In this document: in pieces, positions 15,138 to 21,917 of the stretch
Position numbering within the stretch: position 1 is the stretch's first letter
Layout of the letters: each line of letters opens with the position of its first letter
NCBI GenBank assembly: GCA_028278555.1
Contig: JANQEA010000011.1
Location: 1 to 64,000 of the forward strand
DNA from: Candidatus Bipolaricaulota bacterium
Lineage (GTDB): Bacteria; Bipolaricaulota; Bipolaricaulia; UBA7950; UBA9294
Length of the DNA: 64,000 nucleotides
Reading direction: 5' to 3'
Notes under the pieces: generated by a model
What the model was told of the DNA's origin: nothing
Databases searched by the model: none
What the model saw: only the letters and a program-made list of their open reading frames with translations
Program-made: the position numbers and the translations under genes

Positions 15138-16604
15138 GTGAGAACGCGCAGCTCGATCCTTCACTACCTCGGCGCGATCCTGGTCGCCTTCTCTGTTCTG
15201 CAGGCCGCGCCGCTGATCGTCAGCGCGATCTTCAACGAGACGGTCCGCTTCCCGATGCGGATCTACGCGATCCCGGCGGCGATTGCCGTCGGCGTCGGCT
15301 TCGCCCTGATGGTTCTCTTCCGCCCCCGGACGCTCTCGGCCGGAACGGCGATGGCCGTCGGGGCCCTCGGGTGGTTCGTCCTGTCGCTCGTTGGCGCGAT
15401 CCCGTTCTGGCTTGCCCTCGACATCACCTACCTTGATGCGTTCTTCGAGACGGTCAGCGGGTTCACGACGACCGGTGCGACGATTCTCACCGGGCTGCAG
15501 CTGCTGCCGAAGAGCCTTCTCCTCTGGCGCGCGATGACGCAGTGGATCGGCGGGCTCGGCATCTTCACGCTGTTTCTCTTCGTGATCCGTGAGGGTGGGC
15601 AACGCCACACCCTCCTCGGAGCCGAGGCACACAAGGCGCGGTCGGAGCGATTCTCACCCGGCGTCTTCACGTCCTTGCGGATCCTCTGGACGGTCTACGG
15701 CGCGTTGACGATCGCCTGCGCGCTCGCCCTCTGGGCGGAAGGGATGACGCTCTTCGATGCGGTCGCCCACGCGATGACGACGCTGTCGACCGGGGGCTTC
15801 TCGACCTACGATGCGAGCATCGCGCAGTTCTCCGCTGCGGGGATCGGTCACGCGGTGGCGATCGAGTACACGATCCTCGTCTTCATGTTCCTTGGGGGGA
15901 CGAGCTTCCTCGTCCACTGGGACGTGGTCCGCCGCCGATGGCAGGCGGTCCGGAGGAACACCGAGCTTCGCGCCTGGCTCCTCCTGCTGCTCGTCGCGTC
16001 GGTCCTGGTGATCGTCGGCGACCGCGGGCGGATCGCCGAGATCGGCATCCACCAGCACATCCGGCAATCGCTGTTCCATGTCGTCTCGATCGCGACGACG
16101 ACCGGATTCACGATTCGCGATCTCGCGTCGCCGTGGTTCTCCCCGCTTGCCATGCAGGCGTTCTTCCTGCTGATGATCGTCGGTGGCTGCGTCGGATCGA
16201 CGGCCGGCGGGCTGAAGGTTCAACGGGTCGCCCTCCTCGGCCGGCTCCTCGGCCGACAGATGCGGGCATCGAGCCGCTCGCCGCGCGAGGCGAATCCGCT
16301 GACGTTCGATGGGCGGATCCTCGCACCGGAGGAGGCGGAGCGGTCGACGGCGATCGCCGTCGTCTGGGCGGTCTCGCTTGCCCTCGTCTGGATCCTGACG
16401 CTCCTCCTCTCCGAACTCGGACCGTGGGAATCGCTGACGGCGTCCGCATCGGCGCTCGGAAACGTCGGACCGAGCGCGGTCGATCTGCCGACGTTCCTCC
16501 GGCTCGGCCCCGGGGTGAAGGTCTGCTATATTCTTGCAATGGTGGCGGGACGGCTCGAGATCCTGCCGTTCCTGCTGATCTTCTCGCGGCGGGTGTGGAG
16601 GTAG
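15138..16604 (+). CDS. trkH: Trk-type potassium uptake channel subunit TrkH
   Basis: A 488-residue membrane protein with about ten hydrophobic helices and four pore-loop repeats. Filter segments are visible: SGFTTTGAT, TTLSTGGFST, ATTTGFT and SALGNVGPS. It forms the K+-conducting pore gated by a TrkA RCK protein, which is encoded eight bases downstream. The start is GTG at 15138 with SD GGGAGG. A TAGAAT -10 box lies at 15114-15119. Confidence 0.94.
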   Translation: MRTRSSILHYLGAILVAFSVLQAAPLIVSAIFNETVRFPMRIYAIPAAIAVGVGFALMVLFRPRTLSAGTAMAVGALGWFVLSLVGAIPFWLALDITYLDAFFETVSGFTTTGATILTGLQLLPKSLLLWRAMTQWIGGLGIFTLFLFVIREGGQRHTLLGAEAHKARSERFSPGVFTSLRILWTVYGALTIACALALWAEGMTLFDAVAHAMTTLSTGGFSTYDASIAQFSAAGIGHAVAIEYTILVFMFLGGTSFLVHWDVVRRRWQAVRRNTELRAWLLLLLVASVLVIVGDRGRIAEIGIHQHIRQSLFHVVSIATTTGFTIRDLASPWFSPLAMQAFFLLMIVGGCVGSTAGGLKVQRVALLGRLLGRQMRASSRSPREANPLTFDGRILAPEEAERSTAIAVVWAVSLALVWILTLLLSELGPWESLTASASALGNVGPSAVDLPTFLRLGPGVKVCYILAMVAGRLEILPFLLIFSRRVWR

Positions 16605-16612
16605 GTGTTCGG

Positions 16613-17431
16613 ATGAGAATCGTGATTGCAGGAGCCGGGGTCCTCGGACGTCGCCTCGCGGCACGACTTGCGAGCGGACGGCACGACGTCGCGGTGATTG
16701 ACCTGAATCGGGAACTGTGCGACGCGGTGAGCGCCGAGTACGGCGTCGTCGCGATCTGCGGGAACGCGACCGACATCGTGACGCTCGAGGAGGCGGAGAT
16801 CGGCCGGGCTGACGTTGCCGTTGCGCTGACGCGGCTGAGTGCCGACAACCTCGCCTTCTCGCTCCTCGCGCGCGGCGCCGGCGTCGAACGGATCCTTGCG
16901 CGGATGCCGAACCCGCGGTACCGGACGGCGTACGAGCAGGCGGGCGTGACAAGCATTCTCGACGTCGCCGGTCTGTTCCTCGATCGACTCGTCCTCGAGA
17001 TTGAGCGCCCACCGGTCCATCAGGTGGCGCCGATCGCCGACGGGCAGGGGATCGTCGTCTGGATCACCGTCGCCGACGGGTCGGCCGCAAGCGGGCTGGC
17101 GCTCGACGAGCTCCGGTCCGACCGAAGGTTTCCGCGAGGCTGCATCGTCTCCGGTCTGCTCCGCGCCGACGGGGATCGGCTCCTCTTCCCGACCGGGCGG
17201 GATCGACTCCTCCCTGGCGATCAGGTGCTGCTCGTTGGGACGATCGACGGTGTCACCCGCACCGCCGACCTGCTCGGCCAGCGTCAGGGGCTCGCGTCCC
17301 TCCTCCTCCATCGCCGGCGTCGGAGAGTCGAGGACGAGGCCCTCGCGCGGCTCGAGACGGCGGTCGAGAGCGAAGCGGAGGACGAAGCACTGGAGGAGGA
17401 AATCCGAGACGTCAACGTCCCTGAGACCTGA
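16613..17431 (+). CDS. trkA: Trk potassium uptake regulatory protein TrkA (single RCK module)
   Basis: A 272-residue cytoplasmic regulator. An N-terminal Rossmann RCK_N domain binds NAD(H)/nucleotide (IAGAGVLGRRLAARL, then Asp of VIDLNRE). A RCK_C domain follows at about residues 140-225. The acidic C-terminal tail (VESEAEDEALEEEI) has no family counterpart that I know. It has one RCK pair, unlike the duplicated E. coli TrkA, so it would work as a tetramer or octamer as KtrA does. It sits directly after trkH, and an SD (GGAGG) overlaps the trkH stop. A longer frame from 15938 is the out-of-frame shadow of trkH. Confidence 0.93.
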   Translation: MRIVIAGAGVLGRRLAARLASGRHDVAVIDLNRELCDAVSAEYGVVAICGNATDIVTLEEAEIGRADVAVALTRLSADNLAFSLLARGAGVERILARMPNPRYRTAYEQAGVTSILDVAGLFLDRLVLEIERPPVHQVAPIADGQGIVVWITVADGSAASGLALDELRSDRRFPRGCIVSGLLRADGDRLLFPTGRDRLLPGDQVLLVGTIDGVTRTADLLGQRQGLASLLLHRRRRRVEDEALARLETAVESEAEDEALEEEIRDVNVPET

Positions 17432-17437
17432 TCCGTT

Positions 17438-18130
17438 CTAGAGTTCGGCGGGCGCTTCTTCCAGGGGCACATCCCGAAAAACGAGATGGACGAGGACCTC
17501 GGAATCGGGGCCGTCTTCGTAGAGAAGGATTGTCAGCTCCAATCGGTTCGGATCGGAGAAACCGGTCTTGTCACGAAGAAGAGGGCTGAAGACGAGTCCC
17601 TGCTGGCGGATCGAGCCATCGTCTTGGCGGAGAGCGTTGGCGATCGACCAGATCCCCGGTAGGTCGGTCAGCCGTCGATTCCCATCGACGATCAGCTCGA
17701 AACGACCCTCCCCGGCAATCTGGGCGGTCGTTTCGGGAAGTCGTGGATCGCCGGCAGGAGCATCGCCATGGACCGGCACGCCGATCCACACATCGGTAGG
17801 AACCCGTATTTCCGAGATGAGGGACCAGGAGCGGCCGGTGATCGCGTCACCGCGCAGAGTGAGGGGGGGCGCCGGTTCCGGCGACTCGATCGAGAGGCGG
17901 ATCTCACCCAGCCGATTGGCCGATATCCGGAGCGTTCCACTTCCACCGACCGACCGGATCGAATCGCCTCCAGCGTAGACAAACGGGTCGTCCGAATCCC
18001 CGACAAGGACCGGATCCCCAGCGGTGAATCGCCAGTCGTTCGGAATCGACTGCGGCGCGAGCAAGACCCAGCCGGCCACGATGGCGGCCGCGGCGACGGC
18101 GACCCAGAAGAGCGTCCGAAGGTGTGTCAT
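17438..18130 (-). CDS. Exported protein of unknown function, partner of CsgG-like gene
   Basis: A 230-residue protein with an N-terminal membrane/signal segment (LFWVAVAAAAIVAGWVLLA). The rest looks like beta-rich extracytoplasmic sequence (RWFTAGDPVLVGDSDD-like, LELTILLYEDGPDSEVLVHL near the end). I do not recognise a domain. Its ATG overlaps the stop of the CsgG-like gene (ATGA), so the two are translationally coupled and probably act together at the envelope. The open frame continues upstream to 19120 through the CsgG gene, but only as a shadow. It converges with trkA, six bases away. Confidence 0.7.
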   Translation of the reverse strand: MTHLRTLFWVAVAAAAIVAGWVLLAPQSIPNDWRFTAGDPVLVGDSDDPFVYAGGDSIRSVGGSGTLRISANRLGEIRLSIESPEPAPPLTLRGDAITGRSWSLISEIRVPTDVWIGVPVHGDAPAGDPRLPETTAQIAGEGRFELIVDGNRRLTDLPGIWSIANALRQDDGSIRQQGLVFSPLLRDKTGFSDPNRLELTILLYEDGPDSEVLVHLVFRDVPLEEAPAEL

Positions 18131-19107
18131 CCGGCACCTCCGGACTGTGTCACGGTGAACGGTGTTTGGAACGCCAGGGTTCCGCTGAGTGCGGTTCGAG
18201 CGAAGTAGCGGCCGGGCGCGAGATCGGTCGTATCGAGTATGTAGACGCGCCAGTCTCCCTCGCTGACGAGATCCTCGTCCCGCCGAACCATCTCGCCACT
18301 CGACGTGACCCAATCGACGTCGAACGGCTCCCGGCTCTCCATCTGGGTGAAGTGAACAACGAGGTGCACCGTCTCCCCAGTGCGGAAGCGATCCGTCTCG
18401 CCCTTTCCGATGAAGCCGTTCCGTTTCGCCTCGGCCGATCGGTACAGACCGAAGCGGATCTCGCGGAAGTAGTAGCTCGTCAGCGTCCAGGTGATCTCGT
18501 CGGCGATCTCGGAGACCGCATTGGCGAGGAGCGTATCGAGCCCTCCAAACAGAGTTTCCGCGGGAAGCGAGACGCTGTCCGCGCCGTCGAGATCGAAAGT
18601 TCGCTCGATCCGGCCGGTCCCGGCATCGATCACCTCGATCTGAGCCAGGATGCCGGCGGAGTACTCGACCCCCGGGATACGGCTGACGCATTCCCCGTCC
18701 GTCCACTCGGCGCAGACGGTCGTTTCGCTGGCGCGGGTGTCGACGGCATAGATGGAGCCGGTGATCAGCTTCTGCACTCCGGCGAGCGCGCCGATCTCGA
18801 TTGCCGTCGTCCCGTCGATCGTCCCTTCGGTGTCGAGCGATCGCTCGATCAAGAGCCCGTCGAGCTGGGCGCGGGAGACGACGTCGATCGCCGCGGTTCC
18901 TGCGAGCTTCGCTTCGATCCGCGAGCGGACGGTCTCCTCGATTCCCGGCCACGTGGAGCTGTTCCGAAATGCGAGGACGGCGACATCGAACCGCGTGTCC
19001 GCCACGAGGGCGGTGTTCGGCGGGTCCGGGACGTAGAAGAGCATCAGCGTGGCGATCAGGAGAACGCCGACGACAACAGCGATCAGGATAGATGCCGACT
19101 CGTCCAT
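18127..19107 (-). CDS. CsgG/FlgO-like envelope protein
   Basis: A 326-residue protein with an N-terminal membrane anchor (ILIAVVVGVLLIATLMLFYV, no lipobox). A CsgG/LpoB-like fold follows (about 40-215): FDVAVLAFRNSS, SRIEAKLAGTAAIDVVSRAQLDGLLIE and IGALAGVQKLITGSIYAVDT match the conserved core of CsgG-related proteins. The C-terminal ~110 residues look like a separate beta domain. CsgG itself forms the curli secretion pore; FlgO/LpoB relatives are envelope assembly factors. No curli subunits (csgA/B) are nearby, so a secretion-pore role is not supported. A CATACT box and SD (GGAGGG) precede the ATG. Confidence 0.72.
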   Translation of the reverse strand: MDESASILIAVVVGVLLIATLMLFYVPDPPNTALVADTRFDVAVLAFRNSSTWPGIEETVRSRIEAKLAGTAAIDVVSRAQLDGLLIERSLDTEGTIDGTTAIEIGALAGVQKLITGSIYAVDTRASETTVCAEWTDGECVSRIPGVEYSAGILAQIEVIDAGTGRIERTFDLDGADSVSLPAETLFGGLDTLLANAVSEIADEITWTLTSYYFREIRFGLYRSAEAKRNGFIGKGETDRFRTGETVHLVVHFTQMESREPFDVDWVTSSGEMVRRDEDLVSEGDWRVYILDTTDLAPGRYFARTALSGTLAFQTPFTVTQSGGAG

Positions 19108-19150
19108 CGATTCCCTCCATCGAAAGAGTATGGAGCGAAGAGAGAAGGAA

Positions 19151-20023
19151 TCAAGAGGGCGGGTGGATGCCGGCTTGCAGGTGAACTCGCGCGGCCTCGG
19201 CTCCGGCTGCGCTGGCCGATGCGAGGTCGCCGGTCCTGAGAAACGTCACGACGAATCCGCCGGCGAACGCGTCGCCGGCACCGGTTGTGTCGATCCCGTC
19301 GAGCCGGTCGATCGATCGGCGATGCCGCCGGTTGGAAGACCACGCGAGCGATCCATCGGATCCGAGTGTGAGGGCCCCGATCGGGAACCGTGCTGCGAGC
19401 CGGTCGACGATCGCGTCTGGAGATGTCTCGCCACTCAGGATCTCACCCTCGGTACGATTCGGGAAGAGCCAACAGCGCGTCGGGAGCCGCTCGAGGAACG
19501 GCTCGACGCCGTGTCCGGCGATCAGGTTCGCCGGCGGTGGATCGACCGAGGTCGAGAGTCCACGCTCATCGGCGAGTCGGATCGAACGCTCGACCGCCTC
19601 GCGTTGGGCCGGGGCGAGGAACGCGTAGCCGGAGACGTGAAGATGGTCGGCGTCGAAGGCGGAGGGATCGAGCGCATCGGCGCGGATCCCGTCGTTCGCA
19701 CCGCGCGAGCAGACCATCGTCCTCTCGGTCCCTTGTCGGACTGCGAGGATCACGCCGGACGGCCGATCGTCCCGCTGGACGAAGGGTGTTACACCGGCCT
19801 CCTCGAGCGAGCGGATGAGCAGGTCGCCGATCGGGTCGGTCCCGACGCATCCGAGGAAAGTCACGGTCGCGCCGTGGGCGGCGGCGACACGTGCGAAGGT
19901 CCCCGCGGATCCTCCCGGCGTCGCGTGGACGAGATCGCGCGCTTCCTCGCCGGGGGCGAGGTCGGACGGGATGCGCGCATGGACGTCCAGGTTCAGGTCG
20001 CCGAGGACGACGATCCGGCTCAT
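19151..20023 (-). CDS. PfkB-family carbohydrate kinase
   Basis: A 290-residue ribokinase-fold sugar kinase. It has the N-terminal LGDLNLDVHARI strand, the substrate-side GGSAGTFARVAAAHGA, and the signature DTTGAGDAFAGGF with the catalytic Asp and anion hole. The substrate cannot be read from the sequence: ribose, fructose, adenosine or another sugar are possible. Its ATG overlaps the stop of the BtpA-family gene by ATGA, so the two are coupled and may act in one sugar or nucleoside salvage route. Confidence 0.9.
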   Translation of the reverse strand: MSRIVVLGDLNLDVHARIPSDLAPGEEARDLVHATPGGSAGTFARVAAAHGATVTFLGCVGTDPIGDLLIRSLEEAGVTPFVQRDDRPSGVILAVRQGTERTMVCSRGANDGIRADALDPSAFDADHLHVSGYAFLAPAQREAVERSIRLADERGLSTSVDPPPANLIAGHGVEPFLERLPTRCWLFPNRTEGEILSGETSPDAIVDRLAARFPIGALTLGSDGSLAWSSNRRHRRSIDRLDGIDTTGAGDAFAGGFVVTFLRTGDLASASAAGAEAARVHLQAGIHPPS

Positions 20024-20805
20024 TCTTCCGAGCGGAGGCTGCCGATCGCGTCGGCAAGGGCCCGCACGCGGTCGACATCGACCGGCTCGCCGATCGCACC
20101 CTCCTGCTTGAGAAGGGTGCCGACGATGAATCCGTCGGCGTCGCGATACGTCGACACGTTGTCGATCCGGACGCCGCTCCCGACGAAGACCGGAAGCGAA
20201 GAGACCGATTTGATCGCTTGGAGGTCCTCCGGCGAGGTCCGACGACCGGTCGCGATTCCCGAAACGATCAGGCCGTCCGGTCCGTTCCGCTCGGCATCGA
20301 TCGCCGCCTCCTCGATGGTCGTCAGATGTGCGGCGTGCTTGACGTGGACGTCGGCGAGGATCCGGGTGTCGGTCCCAAGATCACGGCGGAGCCACTGGAG
20401 ATCGCGCGCCTGCCCTTCGATCGTTCCCTGGTCGGAGAAGGCGACGCCGCAGTAGACGTTGACGCGGACGAACGCGGAGCCGGTCGCCGCGGCGATCGCC
20501 ATCGCGGCGAGGCCGTCGTTCCGGAGAACGTTGACCCCGACCGGAATGTGGGCTTTCTCGACGAGCTGGTGAACGACGACCGACATCATCGCGACCGTCT
20601 CCCTCGGCGCGGTCACGGCATACGGCGCATCACCGAGATTCTCGACGATCACCCCGTCGGCTCCGCCGCTCTCCAACGCATACAGATCGCGGAGGGCCGC
20701 GTCGAGGATCGCGCTTGAACTCCCCTTGACGTACGCCACGCTCCCGGCGAGCGGGTGGAGGTGGATCATCCCGATTAACGGCTTCTCGACGGCGAACGGT
20801 TCCAT
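20020..20805 (-). CDS. BtpA/SgcQ-family TIM-barrel protein
   Basis: A 261-residue protein of the BtpA family: PLIGMIHLHPLAGS at the start, GGADGVIVENLGDAPY, GVNVLRNDG, VNVYCGVAFSDQG, and PVFVGSGVRIDNVSTYRDADGFIVGT near the end. BtpA was named for photosystem I assembly, but most bacterial members (SgcQ-like) sit beside sugar kinases and are thought to be metabolic enzymes of unknown reaction. That fits the coupled PfkB gene here. TATAGT (20815-20820) lies nine bases before the ATG without an SD, suggesting a nearly leaderless mRNA. The longer frame to 21366 is a shadow of the phosphatase gene. Confidence 0.88.
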   Translation of the reverse strand: MEPFAVEKPLIGMIHLHPLAGSVAYVKGSSSAILDAALRDLYALESGGADGVIVENLGDAPYAVTAPRETVAMMSVVVHQLVEKAHIPVGVNVLRNDGLAAMAIAAATGSAFVRVNVYCGVAFSDQGTIEGQARDLQWLRRDLGTDTRILADVHVKHAAHLTTIEEAAIDAERNGPDGLIVSGIATGRRTSPEDLQAIKSVSSLPVFVGSGVRIDNVSTYRDADGFIVGTLLKQEGAIGEPVDVDRVRALADAIGSLRSEE

Positions 20806-20886
20806 GATGGGCCAACTATAAGGAGTGTCCGGGAAGCGTGCCAGCAACAGCCCGAGCCGGATATCATCTGATCGTGGAGGCTGTCG

Positions 20887-21438
20887 ATGAACGGAAACCC
20901 GACGGGCGAACGACGACCAAGGATGCTCGAGGTCGACGAGATGCCGACGATCGACGGACTTGCGGTGCCGGAGGACTTCTACACCGTTCTCACTACCCCC
21001 GGACGTCTTGCCGGCATGGTCCGACCGTCCTCGGAGACGCCGTGGGATCGACTCGCAGCGTCCGGGTATCGATACGTCGTCTGCCTGACCGATGGCACGC
21101 CCCTCTACGATCCGAGACCGATCGAGGTCCTCCACTCGGTTGGCCTCGAGGACCTCTACGGCGGACTCACGCCTCCCGATCCGGACCGGGAGGCGGAGCG
21201 AGCGACCGAAGCGGCCGACCGAGTTGTCGGTGCGATCCGATCGGGCGATGGGGTGATCGTCCACTGTGCAGGGGGAACAGGGCGGACCGGAACGGTGATC
21301 GGGATTGTGCTCCGGCGGCTCGGCCACCCGACGGACGATGTCCGCGCCTACCTCGATCGACTCCATCGGCGTCGCGGCACCGGATGGCCGGAATCATTGT
21401 GGGCCGGCGCCCTCCTCGATCGGGTCGACGCATCCTAG
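20887..21438 (+). CDS. Dual-specificity/tyrosine-type protein phosphatase
   Basis: A 183-residue protein with the Cys-phosphatase loop VHCAGGTGRTG (HC-x5-R-T/S, about residues 137-147) and an upstream region with the general-acid loop candidate GLTPPDPD. The fold is like small DSP/cyclin-dependent-kinase-inhibitor-3-type phosphatases. It could dephosphorylate Tyr/Ser/Thr or phosphoinositide-like substrates. No kinase or Wzc-type partner is adjacent. An SD (TGGAGG) lies before the ATG, and a TATCAT-like -10 is near 20866. Its last four bases overlap the convergent M6 peptidase stop. Confidence 0.85.
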   Translation: MNGNPTGERRPRMLEVDEMPTIDGLAVPEDFYTVLTTPGRLAGMVRPSSETPWDRLAASGYRYVVCLTDGTPLYDPRPIEVLHSVGLEDLYGGLTPPDPDREAERATEAADRVVGAIRSGDGVIVHCAGGTGRTGTVIGIVLRRLGHPTDDVRAYLDRLHRRRGTGWPESLWAGALLDRVDAS

Positions 21439-21917
21439 TGCGACGTCAAGAGCACCAGGATCAGCCCTTCTGCGTCGGTCATCGGCTCGAGTGCCTTGCC
21501 GACGAGGGCGCAGGGACAGGACCCTAACCCGTTCCATCGCATCGCGTACCCGGGTTTCGAGGAGGCGATCAACAGATCGCCTGGGAGGATCGGACCGCCT
21601 TCGCCGATCACTCTGACTGGGACGATTCCGAGCAGCGCCAGGAGAGCCTTCTGGTCGAACGGAGCGGCTTGGCCGAGGATCATCCCCGGCTCGGTCGCGA
21701 TCACACCGGCGATCGACGGCGCACAGAACGCACTCGACAGCCGATACGACCCCGGATGGAGCGGGTCGAGTTCGACGACGGATCCGGGCATCACCGGCTC
21801 AGAGACAGGCACCCACTCGGCGATGTCGGCCGCCCCGGTCTCGATGCTCGCCGCGTGAACCGTCGCGTCGGCAAGGACGGTCCCATTGGGTTCGACGCGG
21901 AAGACGGCCGGCGTGTC
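21435..21917 (-). repeat. C-terminal cassette, copy 1 (M6 peptidase)
   Basis: The last 160 codons of the M6 gene are near-identical in DNA and protein to 24967-25449 (well over 85% identical by eye). It starts at AVFRVEPNGTVLADATVHAA and ends KALEPMTDAEGLILVLL. The inner GPILPGDLLIASSKPGYAM pattern resembles C-terminal domains of bacterial extracellular and tail-fibre-like proteins. Function here unknown. Confidence 0.9.

Noticed and set aside
15938..16612. N-terminal extension of TrkA
   Set aside because: Overlaps trkH entirely in another frame; the RCK domain starts cleanly at 16613 with its own SD.
17438..19120. 560-residue minus-strand frame read as one gene
   Set aside because: The first ~330 codons are an out-of-frame copy of the CsgG-like gene; only the last 230 codons read as protein.
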